This document shows, in pieces, positions 16,803 to 25,748 of a DNA stretch of 64,000 nucleotides. Both the position numbers and the translations under genes were made by a program. Source of the DNA: Micavibrio sp. UBA2638 (GTDB lineage: Bacteria > Pseudomonadota > Alphaproteobacteria > Micavibrionales > Micavibrionaceae); NCBI GenBank assembly GCA_002359735.1, contig DENS01000009.1, positions 1 through 64,000 on the forward strand, read 5' to 3'. The first letter of the stretch is position 1; the number at the start of each line of letters is the position of its first letter. The notes below the pieces were generated by a model, which was given only the letters and a program-made list of their open reading frames with translations, searched no databases and was not told the DNA's origin.

Positions 16803-17759
16803 ATGAAGCGTTCGCTTGTTCTATGTGTTATTCCCGTTTTATTATTGCCGTCATGTCTTGGTACATCGCAGGCGCCCGCCCCTGTCAGTACCTATGGGTC
16901 CAGCGCCGGGCTGGGCAGCGCGGGGGTGCATGTGGTTCTGGAGGGCGACACGCTGTATGATATCTCAAGGCGGTACCGTATTTCCATGCGTGATATTGCC
17001 TATTTAAACAAGCTGAGCGCACCGTTTTTATTGGCCGAGGGACAAAGATTGCAATTACCGCCGCCGCAAAAATACACGGTGCGGAGCGGTGATACGCTGT
17101 ATGAAATATCCCGTATGTTCAGCACCAATACATCGGCGGTAGCGCGGCAGAATAACTTGCGCCCGCCTTATACCATTCAAACCGGGCAGGTGCTACGTAT
17201 GCCGTCCAGCATCCCTGCGCCCAGGGCTAAACCTTCCAGTGTGCGCGTGGCAGCTGTGAATCCGTCAAAAAAACCTGCGCTTGTTGGTACGGCGTCCAGA
17301 ACAAGCCCATCCAATGAGCCGGCAGCGAAGAAAGCCGTTTCCCGGCCGGTTAAAATATCGTCAACCCCGCCGAGCCGTGCGGCCTCGAAATTCATGCAGC
17401 CGGTCGATGGGCGTATTATCTCGGGGTATGGGCCGAAAAAAGACGGGCTGCATAATGATGGCATTAATATTGCCGCGGCGCGGGGCAGCCCTGTTAAGGC
17501 TGCGGAAAATGGCGTTGTCGTTTATGTCGGGAACGAGCTAAAGGGCTCAGGGAATTTGATATTGGTGCGCCATGCCGACCGGTATATGAGCGCCTATGCG
17601 CATCTGGACAGGTTTTTGATAAAGCGCGGGCAAACGGTTAAGCGCGGGCAAACAATTGCGACGGTGGGCTCAACGGGGGCCGTGTCATCACCGCAATTGC
17701 ATTTTGAGCTGCGCCGCGGAACGAAGGCGATTAACCCCAAAGGGTATATTGGGTCATGA
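16803..17759 (+). CDS. NlpD-like LysM/LytM (M23) lipoprotein
   Basis: From the ATG at 16803 the protein has 318 residues. A signal sequence ends in a lipobox-like LLPSC. Two LysM peptidoglycan-binding repeats follow (EGDTLYDISRRY and SGDTLYEISRMF regions), then a Pro/Ser/Lys-rich linker, then a C-terminal M23/LytM domain. In the LytM domain the first metal motif reads HNDGIN, with Asn in place of the usual Asp, and the HxH motif reads HLD. The last motif, LHFELRR, is intact. Like E. coli NlpD, it is therefore probably a non-catalytic activator of cell-separation amidases. Its position downstream of pcm fits the pcm-nlpD arrangement. Confidence 0.88.
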   Translation: MKRSLVLCVIPVLLLPSCLGTSQAPAPVSTYGSSAGLGSAGVHVVLEGDTLYDISRRYRISMRDIAYLNKLSAPFLLAEGQRLQLPPPQKYTVRSGDTLYEISRMFSTNTSAVARQNNLRPPYTIQTGQVLRMPSSIPAPRAKPSSVRVAAVNPSKKPALVGTASRTSPSNEPAAKKAVSRPVKISSTPPSRAASKFMQPVDGRIISGYGPKKDGLHNDGINIAAARGSPVKAAENGVVVYVGNELKGSGNLILVRHADRYMSAYAHLDRFLIKRGQTVKRGQTIATVGSTGAVSSPQLHFELRRGTKAINPKGYIGS

Positions 17760-17782
17760 ATGTTCGGGAGGCCATAAAATAA

Positions 17783-18310
17783 ATGGATGCGGGCACCGGC
17801 ACCGGTAGCGGTATTGATCTGGAAATACTTTGGATTGGGTTTTATGCGCTGTTTGCGCTTTACGGGGGCTATCTGATGGTGGATTTCCTGATCTGGCGCT
17901 TGCGTTCGAAAATTGGCACCGGGCATATTGCCGGTTTCAGTAAAAAACGCAACAAAGGAAAACGCCTGCCGGTTGTAAGTTTCGATGAATATAAGGCCGG
18001 ACAGGGGGCTGCGAATAAAGATGCGCTGTGTCAGTGCTTGAAAATCGATAGTCTTGGGTATTGGTTGAAACCCGCGCATGAAGGGGATGTCTTGCAGGTT
18101 TCCTATCTAAAGACAGCCCCGTCCAAAGGGCGCGTTTTCGGGTATTGGTCTTTGGTGTTTGGCGGCGTTTTGCAGTGGCCATTTTGGAACGGTCTGGCCA
18201 TGCGCTATGCCAGTGAGGCCACGCAATCAGGATTGGGTTTTTTATTTTTTGCCGCGCTGTTTATTGGCTGTTTTTGGGTTTTTATGCGCATTGTACGGTA
18301 TTATTATTAA
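17783..18310 (+). CDS. Membrane protein of unknown function
   Basis: The 175-residue protein has an N-terminal membrane helix (about 13-37), a basic cytosolic loop (about 38-60) with a small soluble middle region, and two C-terminal helices (about 125-145 and 150-170). A GGGAGG-like ribosome site lies 11 bases before the ATG, which is rather far. It follows the NlpD-like gene by 23 bases and is probably co-transcribed with it. I do not recognise the family. Confidence 0.65.
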   Translation: MDAGTGTGSGIDLEILWIGFYALFALYGGYLMVDFLIWRLRSKIGTGHIAGFSKKRNKGKRLPVVSFDEYKAGQGAANKDALCQCLKIDSLGYWLKPAHEGDVLQVSYLKTAPSKGRVFGYWSLVFGGVLQWPFWNGLAMRYASEATQSGLGFLFFAALFIGCFWVFMRIVRYYY

Positions 18311-18380
18311 GGCGCTTGTCTTATTTTTACTTGTCTTATTTTCACTTGGATTGTTTGAGTGTTGGCGGCGCGCGCCCTTC

Positions 18381-19250
18381 TTAAAGCGCTTTGCCCTGTT
18401 TCCCGGCCAGGTTTTGAATAAATTGCCATGCTACGCGGCCCGATCGTCCACCGCGCTGCATTGACCATTCAATGGCCTGTGCGCGCAAATCGTCCTTTGA
18501 TCCATCCAGCCCGAATGTATCGGCATAGGTTTCGATCATCGTAAAAAAATGATCCTGATCACAGGGGTAAAAGCCCAGCCATAGGCCAAAACGATCAGAG
18601 AGGGATACTTTCTCTTCGATGGTTTCACCGCCGTGAATGGCGGTTCGGGCTTCGTTTTCAATCATATTGCGCGGCATGAGATGCCTGCGGTTCGAGGTGG
18701 CGTAGAAAATGACGTTGTCAGGGCGGGCCTGTATTCCCCCTTCCAACACGGCCTTCAGGGACTTATAGCCGCTATCTTGTTCGTCAAATGACAAATCATC
18801 GCAATACAAAAGAAAACGTTTGTCCTTTTCCTGCGCAATTATGTGTAAAAGGCTGCTCAGGCTGGCGATATCTTCGCGGTGAATTTCAATCAGGATTAAG
18901 GGGTGTGACGCAGATAGGTGTGCGTGGACGGCCTTGACGATTGAACTTTTCCCCATGCCGCGCGCGCCCCACAATAAGGCGTTATTGGCTGCAAAACCCT
19001 TGGCGAATTGTGCGGTATTGGCAAGCAGGGATTCTTTTTGGTCATCAATGCCAATCAGCATCTTTAACGGCAGGGCTCTGGTATCGGCAACCGGGATTAA
19101 AGTTTTGCCGCCTGCATCCCAGATAAAGGCTTTTTCCTTGTTCGTTTTAAAATCATAACGCGGCGCAGGGGCTTTGCCCGCCTGATGTTCCAATGCGCAG
19201 GCGATCCTTTCTAAAATATTCAGGTATTTATCTGGATTGATTTCGTTCAT
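18381..19250 (-). CDS. DUF815-family AAA ATPase
   Basis: The 289-residue protein is a P-loop ATPase. Walker A is GARGMGKS (95-102), the Walker B segment is FLLYCDDLSFDE (146-157), and a sensor-like FYATSNRRH follows. This arrangement and the C-terminal arginine-rich segment match the DUF815 family, which is common in alphaproteobacteria near yajC. Its cellular role is not established. It lies on the opposite strand to its neighbours. Confidence 0.88.
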   Translation of the reverse strand: MNEINPDKYLNILERIACALEHQAGKAPAPRYDFKTNKEKAFIWDAGGKTLIPVADTRALPLKMLIGIDDQKESLLANTAQFAKGFAANNALLWGARGMGKSSIVKAVHAHLSASHPLILIEIHREDIASLSSLLHIIAQEKDKRFLLYCDDLSFDEQDSGYKSLKAVLEGGIQARPDNVIFYATSNRRHLMPRNMIENEARTAIHGGETIEEKVSLSDRFGLWLGFYPCDQDHFFTMIETYADTFGLDGSKDDLRAQAIEWSMQRGGRSGRVAWQFIQNLAGKQGKAL

Positions 19251-19326
19251 CTCTTGCCTTTGTTCCCTAAGTCTTTATAGTCGCAATCACAATAAAAACC
19301 AATGATCAATTTATAAGGACATATCA

Positions 19327-19875
19327 ATGTTTATTGCAAAAGCATATGCGCAAGCCACTGAAAGTTTAGCGGAATTAGGCGGGGAAGTGCCGCCGTTACC
19401 TGACGCGCCGGGCGCATCGGAACTCATCATGCAGAATTTGATGGTTGTCGGTGTATTGGTGTTTTTGTTTTATATTTTGCTGATTATGCCCCAGCAAAAG
19501 CGGTTTAAAGAACATAACAAAATGCTGAATGCCCTTAAAAAGGGCGATAAGGTTGTTACCGGCGGCGGTTTGATCGGAACGGTCGAAAAGGTGATTGAAG
19601 ATAAGGACGAGATTGTCATCAATCTGGGGGATATCAAGGTGACGGCCCTGCGTTCAACCATTCACCAAAAAGATGACCCGCGCTTGCGTGATAAAAAGCC
19701 ATCAGCCAAAGAAATGGCAGATACGGTTGAAAAGGCTGAAAAAACGGAAAGCCCGAAAAAGGCTGAGCCCGCAAAAGCGGCAAAGACATCAACCGGCAAG
19801 ACCGCGGCAAAGTCCACCAAGGCGGCCCCGAAAACGGCGGCAAAGAAAACCGCGGCAAAAAAGACGTCTAAATAA
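19327..19875 (+). CDS. yajC: Preprotein translocase subunit YajC, with long basic tail
   Basis: YajC associates with SecDF. The single membrane helix (about residues 38-55) is followed by the family core RFKEHNKMLNALKKGDKV and TGGGLIGTV. At 182 residues it is longer than the usual 85-120, because of a Lys/Ala/Thr-rich C-terminal tail of about 60 residues that resembles a histone-like tail. The tail is low complexity. It lies directly upstream of secD. Confidence 0.93.
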   Translation: MFIAKAYAQATESLAELGGEVPPLPDAPGASELIMQNLMVVGVLVFLFYILLIMPQQKRFKEHNKMLNALKKGDKVVTGGGLIGTVEKVIEDKDEIVINLGDIKVTALRSTIHQKDDPRLRDKKPSAKEMADTVEKAEKTESPKKAEPAKAAKTSTGKTAAKSTKAAPKTAAKKTAAKKTSK

Positions 19876-19900
19876 TAACTTACAGTAAGAAGCTCAAGTC

Positions 19901-21448
19901 ATGATTCAGATACCACGTTGGAAATTCATAATGGTCATCATCATAACGGTGATGGCCTTCGCCTATAGCATGCCCAATATGTTGAGTGCCGATGCACAAA
20001 ACACGTTGCGGGGTGCTGTGCCGTCATGGATGCCGAACAAGACGATTAATCTGGGGCTGGATCTGCGCGGCGGTGCGCATTTGCTGTATGAGGTTGACAT
20101 CGATGTTGTGTTTAAAGAACGCAGCGATTTGATGGTGCAGGATGCGCGGTCTTCATTGCGTGAGGATCGCATTGGATATTCCCGCATTGGGACGCTGGAT
20201 AAAGGCATGCGCGTTGTGTTGCGTGATAAGACCGATATTGACGCTGCACGTAAGGTTTTACGCAGCTTGGGCCAGAATATCCAGCTCAGTGCATCTAATG
20301 ACGGGTTGACTCAGGAAGCCCGCTTAAGTGAGGCGGAAATAAAAACGATCACCGACCAGACAATCCAGCAATCGATTGAGATTGTGCGCCGGCGCGTTGA
20401 TGAATTGGGCACGACAGAACCCAGTATCGCCCGTCAGGGGGATGACCGCATTTTGCTGCAGGTTCCGGGCGCCAATGCAGAGGATCTGAAACGCATCGTT
20501 GGAACAACGGCAAAATTGACGTTTCACCTGTTGTATGAAGGTACTGGCATTGGCGGAAAACGCTTGCCTTTGGTTGATGAACCCGGGCAAGACCTGTCCA
20601 TTGAGCGCCGCGCCATGATTACCGGTGAAATGCTGGAAACCGCGGCGCCGAGCTTTGATCAGAACGGACAGGCCGTGGTGAGTTTTCGTCTGAACGGGCA
20701 GGGCGCCAAGCGGTTCTGTAAGGTTTCGACCGACAATGTTGGCAAACGGTTTGCCATTGTTCTGGATGAAGAAATTATCAGCGCCCCGGTTCTGCGTGAG
20801 CCGATTTGTGGCGGTAACGGGCAAATATCTGGTGGGTTCGATGTTCAATCGGCCAATGATCTTGCGTTATTGCTTCGTGCCGGTGCTTTGCCCGCCCCTT
20901 TGACGGTGATGGAAGAACGCACGGTTGGTCCGTCATTGGGTGCTGATTCGATTGCCGCGGGGCAAACGGCCAGCATGATTGCCATGGTTCTGGTTCTGGT
21001 GTTTATGGGCCTGGCATATGGTTTGTTTGGCTTGATGGCCAATGTGGCCTTGATTGTGAATGTGGCGCTTATTTTCTCTGTTTTGTCTGTGTTGCAGGCG
21101 ACCCTGACTTTGCCGGGTATTGCCGGGATTGTTTTGACGATGGGCATGGCGGTTGATGCCAATGTTTTGATTTTTGAACGCATTCGTGAAGAATTGGCGG
21201 CCGGGCGTACGCCCATTTCGGCGATTGATTCCGGCTATCGGCAGGCCATGGCCACGATTATCGATTCGAACCTGACCACCCTGATTGCTGCGATTATTTT
21301 GTTCTCATTCGGGACCGGGCCGATCAAGGGGTTTGCCGTGACATTGGGCGTGGGTATCATGACGTCTTTCTTCTCCGCCATTATGGTGACCCGCGTGCTG
21401 GTGGTGAGCTGGCTCCGCAAGACAAAACGGACAAGCGTCCCGATTTAG
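19901..21448 (+). CDS. secD: Protein translocase subunit SecD
   Basis: The 515-residue SecD uses the proton gradient to help pull proteins through SecYEG. It has an N-terminal membrane helix, the LGLDLRGGAHL motif, a large periplasmic part with the P1 segment (IVRRRVDELGTTEPSI), and five C-terminal membrane helices carrying the conserved GMAVDANVLIFERIREE. Length is normal. It lies 25 bases after yajC and 75 before secF. Confidence 0.97.
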   Translation: MIQIPRWKFIMVIIITVMAFAYSMPNMLSADAQNTLRGAVPSWMPNKTINLGLDLRGGAHLLYEVDIDVVFKERSDLMVQDARSSLREDRIGYSRIGTLDKGMRVVLRDKTDIDAARKVLRSLGQNIQLSASNDGLTQEARLSEAEIKTITDQTIQQSIEIVRRRVDELGTTEPSIARQGDDRILLQVPGANAEDLKRIVGTTAKLTFHLLYEGTGIGGKRLPLVDEPGQDLSIERRAMITGEMLETAAPSFDQNGQAVVSFRLNGQGAKRFCKVSTDNVGKRFAIVLDEEIISAPVLREPICGGNGQISGGFDVQSANDLALLLRAGALPAPLTVMEERTVGPSLGADSIAAGQTASMIAMVLVLVFMGLAYGLFGLMANVALIVNVALIFSVLSVLQATLTLPGIAGIVLTMGMAVDANVLIFERIREELAAGRTPISAIDSGYRQAMATIIDSNLTTLIAAIILFSFGTGPIKGFAVTLGVGIMTSFFSAIMVTRVLVVSWLRKTKRTSVPI

Positions 21449-21523
21449 TCTGCTTTGCCATTGCGAAAGAGAGAAAAGACATAACACAAGATAAGATGAG
21501 ATAAGATAAGAAGAGTTAGAATT

Positions 21524-22519
21524 ATGCGTGGATTTAGAATTGTTCCGGAAGATATTAATATCAATATTATGGGCGTGCGCTTTATTTGTTATGCCCTGTC
21601 GGCCTTGATCATGCTGGGGTCTATTGGTCTGGTTGCGACCAAGGGGCTGAATTTCGGTATTGATTTTACCGGCGGTACGGTGATTGAGATAAAAACGCCG
21701 GTAACGCCAGATCTGGGTAAGCTGCGTACTGATCTAAATGCTCTTGGTCTGGGGGGGATTTCAATTCAGGAATTCGGCCAGCCTGATGATTTGCTGATAC
21801 GCATCCCCCAGCAGGCGGGCGGCGTTGAGGCAGAAAAAGCCGCCATTCAGGCCGTGCGTGATTATCTGGATGCCGCCTATACCGGTGAAGGCGATGAAAG
21901 TCTGATTGATTATCGCCGTACAGAATATGTTGGCCCGCAGGTGGGGGAAGAATTAAAGACGCAAGGGATGTATGCCGTTTTATTCTCGCTGATTGGTATT
22001 CTAATTTACATCTGGGTGCGTTTTGAATGGCAATTCGGCGTGGCGGCGATTGTTGCCCTGGCGCATGATTCGATTGCCACGATTGGTCTTTTTGCCCTGA
22101 CGCAGATGGAATTTAATCTGTCAACGGTGGCGGCTGTCTTGATGATTGCCGGGTATTCGATTAACGATACCGTGATTATTTTTGACCGCATTCGTGAAAC
22201 CTTGCGTAAATTTAAAAAGATGCCGTTGGTGGATCTGTTTAATCTGGCGGTGAATAATACCCTGGCGCGTACCCTTATGACCTCTTTGACGACGCTACTG
22301 GCGTTGATTGCCCTTTATGCCTTTGGTGGCGAGGTCATTCGCGGATTTGTATATGCCTTGATTTTCGGTATTCTGATCGGTACCTATTCGTCCATCTTTG
22401 TGGCATCGCCTGTCTTGTTGTTGTTTAATATCCGCCGTGATGCCTTGCAGGTAAATGAACCGTTTACTGAAGACGATGATGATAGCGCGGCGGACGCCGC
22501 CGATGGTCAGAAAGCGTAA
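21524..22519 (+). CDS. secF: Protein translocase subunit SecF
   Basis: The 331-residue SecF partners SecD. It shows GLNFGIDFTGGTVIEI near the N-terminus, and the membrane part carries GYSINDTVIIFDRIRE and the conserved NNTLARTLMTSLTT. A short acidic tail follows. The 75-base gap after secD includes a short purine-rich GATAAGAT-type repeat and ends in a plausible ribosome site. Confidence 0.97.
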   Translation: MRGFRIVPEDININIMGVRFICYALSALIMLGSIGLVATKGLNFGIDFTGGTVIEIKTPVTPDLGKLRTDLNALGLGGISIQEFGQPDDLLIRIPQQAGGVEAEKAAIQAVRDYLDAAYTGEGDESLIDYRRTEYVGPQVGEELKTQGMYAVLFSLIGILIYIWVRFEWQFGVAAIVALAHDSIATIGLFALTQMEFNLSTVAAVLMIAGYSINDTVIIFDRIRETLRKFKKMPLVDLFNLAVNNTLARTLMTSLTTLLALIALYAFGGEVIRGFVYALIFGILIGTYSSIFVASPVLLLFNIRRDALQVNEPFTEDDDDSAADAADGQKA

Positions 22520-22525
22520 CGCCCC

Positions 22526-22906
22526 ATGGATGTAACGCCGCTTGTCAAAGAAGGGTCCAAAATTATCCAGAGCTATGCCGGGGGGCGCTTCCGTGTCAGT
22601 GGTGAGGTGCATGAAGGCGCCATTCTGGTTAGTCAGGATAGCGTACGTTCCTGGTCCGCAAATGGGCCCGTTCAGGAATTGACGGAGCAAGATTTTGAGG
22701 TTTTGATCACCATGCAGGATGAATTTGATGTTGTCTTGCTGGGAACCGGGAAAGTGCTAAGATTTCTGGCGCCGGAATTGAAAGCGGCGCTGAAGCAAAA
22801 AGGGCTGCATGTTGAAGTGATGGATAGCGGCGCCGCCTGCCGTACCTATAATGTGTTGATGGCCGAAGGTCGCCGCGTTGTGGCCGCGATGTTGCCGCAT
22901 GAATAA
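22526..22906 (+). CDS. Mth938-like domain protein (NDUFAF3-related family)
   Basis: The 126-residue protein matches the small Mth938-like (DUF498) fold, with the central VVLLGTGKVLRF block and a C-terminal YNVLMAEGRRVVAAM segment. Homologues lie after secDF in many alphaproteobacteria, and the mitochondrial relative NDUFAF3 assists complex I assembly. It starts seven bases after secF and is co-transcribed with it. The biochemical function in bacteria is unknown. Confidence 0.88.
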   Translation: MDVTPLVKEGSKIIQSYAGGRFRVSGEVHEGAILVSQDSVRSWSANGPVQELTEQDFEVLITMQDEFDVVLLGTGKVLRFLAPELKAALKQKGLHVEVMDSGAACRTYNVLMAEGRRVVAAMLPHE

Positions 22907-22978
22907 AAAATTAAGCCCTTTTTTCGGCTTGGGTAGGGCTTTGTTAAAAAGACGATGACATATCCATCATGATGATAC

Positions 22979-23028
22979 AAAAAAACCGGCCCCCCCCTTG
23001 TATATATTGGGCGCCGGTTTTTTTTTTA
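22979..23028. terminator. Bidirectional rho-independent terminator
   Basis: An A-run and ACCGGC (22985-22990) pair with GCCGGT (23013-23018) followed by a run of ten T residues. The loop is long at 22 bases. It separates the convergent secF-Mth938 operon and sodB. Confidence 0.8.
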
Positions 23029-23045
23029 TTGCGCGTAAACGGCGA

Positions 23046-23672
23046 TTAGGCCGCCAGTTTGATCGGGCCTTTTTCGTAGAGTTCGGCGACGTAATCCCAG
23101 TTGACGAGATTATCGAAGAAGGCTTCCAGATATTTCGGGCGCGCGTTGCGGTAATCGATGTAATAAGAATGTTCCCAAACATCACAGCCCAAAAGTGGCG
23201 TTTTGCCGTAAGGCACAGGGTTTTCACCGTTCGGCGTGCCAAGAACTTCCAGCTTGCCGGAGGCGCCATCTTGCGCCAGCCATACCCAGCCTGACCCGAA
23301 CTGGCCAGCTCCTTTTTTCAGGAAATCATCGCGCAGCGCGTCAAAGCTGCCAAGGTCTTCCTTGATTTTGCTTTCCAGATTGCCCGGCAAGGACGTGCCG
23401 CCGCCATTGGGTTTCATCCAGTTCCAAAAGTGAAGGTGGTTGTAATGCTGGCCCAGCTGATTAAATAAACCGGCATGTTTGGGGTCTTTAAAGGCGCTGA
23501 CCATAGCTTGCTCCAGCGTGGCATCTTCCAGACCGGTCCCCTGGATTAATTCATTGCCTTTGTCGATATAGGCTTTGTGATGCTTGTCGTGGTGAAATTC
23601 CAATGTTTCCGATGACATATACGGGGCAAGGGCGTCATATGCGTATGGTAGTTCTGGTAATGTAAAAGCCAT
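23046..23672 (-). CDS. sodB: Superoxide dismutase [Fe]
   Basis: The 208-residue enzyme disproportionates superoxide. The metal ligands are H27 (EFHHDK), H79 (YNHLHFW), D164 and H168 (DVWEHSYY). Q75 aligns with Gln69 of E. coli SodB, which favours the iron type rather than the manganese type. Length is typical and no signal peptide is present, so it is cytosolic. AGGAGAG precedes the ATG. It shares a terminator with the convergent secF operon. Confidence 0.96.
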   Translation of the reverse strand: MAFTLPELPYAYDALAPYMSSETLEFHHDKHHKAYIDKGNELIQGTGLEDATLEQAMVSAFKDPKHAGLFNQLGQHYNHLHFWNWMKPNGGGTSLPGNLESKIKEDLGSFDALRDDFLKKGAGQFGSGWVWLAQDGASGKLEVLGTPNGENPVPYGKTPLLGCDVWEHSYYIDYRNARPKYLEAFFDNLVNWDYVAELYEKGPIKLAA

Positions 23673-23758
23673 GGCTTGTTCTCTCCTGATTATTACTATA
23701 ATTTCGTGGCATTAAGGGTAGCCCAATATACAATAGTTTCAAGGGTAAATTGTTCCGT

Positions 23759-24562
23759 ATGACATCTGATCTGACATATTCTGCGCAAATTGTTCGTGAT
23801 AATGATCCCGACCGTTTTTTGATGGTGATGCTGATGCCGCCGGAATTCCGTGAAGATTTACTGGTTTTATTTGCCTTTTACCATGAGATTGCCAAGACCC
23901 GCGAGGTGGTGAGTGAGACCACGCTTGGGCAAATTCGACTAAAATGGTGGCAAGAGGCGATTAAAGAAATTTATGATAGCGGCGTTGCCTTGGAACATGA
24001 AATTCTTCAGGCATTGGCGGGGGTGATTGATCGGCGCGGTTTATCTTACGATTATTTCGAGACGTTAATCTTTGCCCGCGAATTTGATCTGGAAGATGTT
24101 TTGCCGGGTAATCTGGATGGTATGGTGAATTATTGTGATTTTACCCATGCGCCTTTATTAAAACTGGTGATGCAAATTATGGGGGACGATCCGGACGCCG
24201 AGCAGGTACAAGCCGTGGCCGTGAATTATTCTCTGGTGGGGCTATTGCGCGGCCTGGTATTTTATGCGCAAACGCGGCGTTGTCTGTTGCCGGAGGATTT
24301 AATGGCAAAACATGGTGTTGATAAGGAAGACCTGTACAATTTAAAACCGGGGGAAGGGTTGCCAGCGTTGGTGGAGGAGATACTGGATGTATACGAGGAT
24401 GGGCTGAAGCCGCAGAATCAATATCTAAAGGCCTGTCATATTTTGGCGCAAATTTATTACCGGCAGATCAGGCGTGCGCAATATGATATGTTCCAGCGCT
24501 CCATGGCCTTGCCGCCGCCATTTAAGGCCCTGCGCCTTGCATTTTCATATAAATTTCTTTAA
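23759..24562 (+). CDS. Squalene/phytoene synthase family protein, NDUFAF6-like
   Basis: The protein has 267 residues from the ATG at 23759; a TTG at 23750 is closer to an AAGGG site and is a real alternative. It has the all-helical squalene/phytoene synthase fold, with the block SETTLGQIRLKWWQEAI. Both aspartate-rich catalytic motifs are missing: the first region reads EIAKTREVV and the second reads LLRGLVFYAQTRRCLLPED. This pattern matches mitochondrial NDUFAF6, a complex I assembly factor. It is therefore probably not a terpenoid enzyme. It is divergent from sodB. Confidence 0.85.
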   Translation: MTSDLTYSAQIVRDNDPDRFLMVMLMPPEFREDLLVLFAFYHEIAKTREVVSETTLGQIRLKWWQEAIKEIYDSGVALEHEILQALAGVIDRRGLSYDYFETLIFAREFDLEDVLPGNLDGMVNYCDFTHAPLLKLVMQIMGDDPDAEQVQAVAVNYSLVGLLRGLVFYAQTRRCLLPEDLMAKHGVDKEDLYNLKPGEGLPALVEEILDVYEDGLKPQNQYLKACHILAQIYYRQIRRAQYDMFQRSMALPPPFKALRLAFSYKFL

Positions 24563-24615
24563 GCATATAGACTATGCTATAATACAATAGGTAAAATGGT
24601 TAGGGGTTAATAAAC

Positions 24616-24870
24616 ATGGTTGATGCACCAAAAGGAATTGGTGGCGCGCAGAATTTGCCATCATCACATCAAGATCGTACAAAGATTGACACGAAAAAAG
24701 GCGAAGCCGGATCAGCGGCCTCTTCGATTACGCCTGTGGAAATCAGTTTATCTGAGGAAGCGCAGGCTCTGGCCGCGGCGGAACAAGATACGCAGGCCCT
24801 GAAACAGGGATTGCAGAACGATCAGGATCTTACACTGAGTAAAGGGCAGGGGCTGTCCGAGCTGCTATAG
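24616..24870 (+). CDS. Small polar protein of unknown function
   Basis: The 84-residue protein is hydrophilic and rich in Gln, Ser, Ala and charged residues, without a membrane segment. The C-terminal half (VEISLSEEAQALAAAEQD) is probably helical. The gene starts 54 bases after the NDUFAF6-like gene and ends inside the last codons of the convergent hydrolase gene (6-base overlap). The composition loosely recalls FlgM-type anti-sigma factors, but not enough to assign it. Confidence 0.5.
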   Translation: MVDAPKGIGGAQNLPSSHQDRTKIDTKKGEAGSAASSITPVEISLSEEAQALAAAEQDTQALKQGLQNDQDLTLSKGQGLSELL

Positions 24871-25584
24871 GCCCGGGCCGTTTGCAATGCCCGCATTTAA
24901 TTCGCCAGCGCGGATCATTTTCGTTTTATAATCATGATCGAATGCACCATCCTTCAGGAAGGAGGTTACCTGTGTGATAATGCGGGGGTCAAACGGCATT
25001 GTTATATGCGTGCTGGGGATGATGATATGGTCGTCCATACCTTCCAGTTTTGTGTTTTCAACGGTGACCAATGAATCATTGGGGGCCTTAAAGACGCGGT
25101 TGGCAAGCGGGTTTAGTGAGATATTGCTGGCGATAATACCCAGGGGGTAATCAATAATTTCATCTTCCAGATGTTGATGGTCGGTGCGGAGCTGGTGCCC
25201 GGCCGGGCCAAACATTCTGTTGAAAACCTTGCTTAGCAACCGGTGGTCGGCCGCGTAATTGGCCATTTCGCTCCCCTTGTTGGGGGTGCCCATCATTACG
25301 ACGGCGCCCAAATTATCCGGGCGGTGTTTTGCCAGAATGTGGCGTGTAACCAACCCGCCCATGGAATGGCCGACAAAATGCACTTTATCGGCGCCGGTAT
25401 AGCGGTCTTCGCGTTCCAGAGCTTTATGCACCATGGTGGACAAGTCACCAATGGGGTGCTTGGTTGATGGGTATTGCATGTTCAGGCAGTGATAGCCTTC
25501 GGCGCTCAGGCGGTTTTTCAGCATCAGCATATCCAGATTGGAACGGGTTATGCCGTGCAGTAAAATGACGGTTTCTTTATTCAT
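24865..25584 (-). CDS. Alpha/beta hydrolase (lipase/esterase-like)
   Basis: The 239-residue protein has an N-terminal LLHGITRS oxyanion segment, the nucleophile elbow GHSMGGLV, a candidate acid in NDSLVTV and a candidate His in STHITMPF. It resembles short cytosolic triacylglycerol-lipase-like hydrolases (PGAP1/lipase class). No signal peptide is visible. The substrate is unknown. Confidence 0.82.
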   Translation of the reverse strand: MNKETVILLHGITRSNLDMLMLKNRLSAEGYHCLNMQYPSTKHPIGDLSTMVHKALEREDRYTGADKVHFVGHSMGGLVTRHILAKHRPDNLGAVVMMGTPNKGSEMANYAADHRLLSKVFNRMFGPAGHQLRTDHQHLEDEIIDYPLGIIASNISLNPLANRVFKAPNDSLVTVENTKLEGMDDHIIIPSTHITMPFDPRIITQVTSFLKDGAFDHDYKTKMIRAGELNAGIANGPGL

Positions 25585-25748
25585 TATTTTTCCCTGTTGG
25601 ATTTATATTTACCTAAAACCGAGAAAAAGTCAAAATCTAGATCCATTTTTACACAGATCGTTCGTTTTGCGTAGGATGCGGGTCATTGTGCTTTAATGCG
25701 GAAAGCCCCTGATAAAATAGCGGTGATATCTTGGGCTGTTTTTATGGG

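Noticed and set aside
21455..21480. CATTGCGAAAGAG between secD and secF as another repeat copy
   Set aside because: Only about ten bases match the repeat unit, and neither the GC-rich core nor the other arm is present.
23759..24562. A carotenoid or hopanoid biosynthesis gene
   Set aside because: Both aspartate-rich catalytic motifs are missing and no other terpenoid genes lie nearby.
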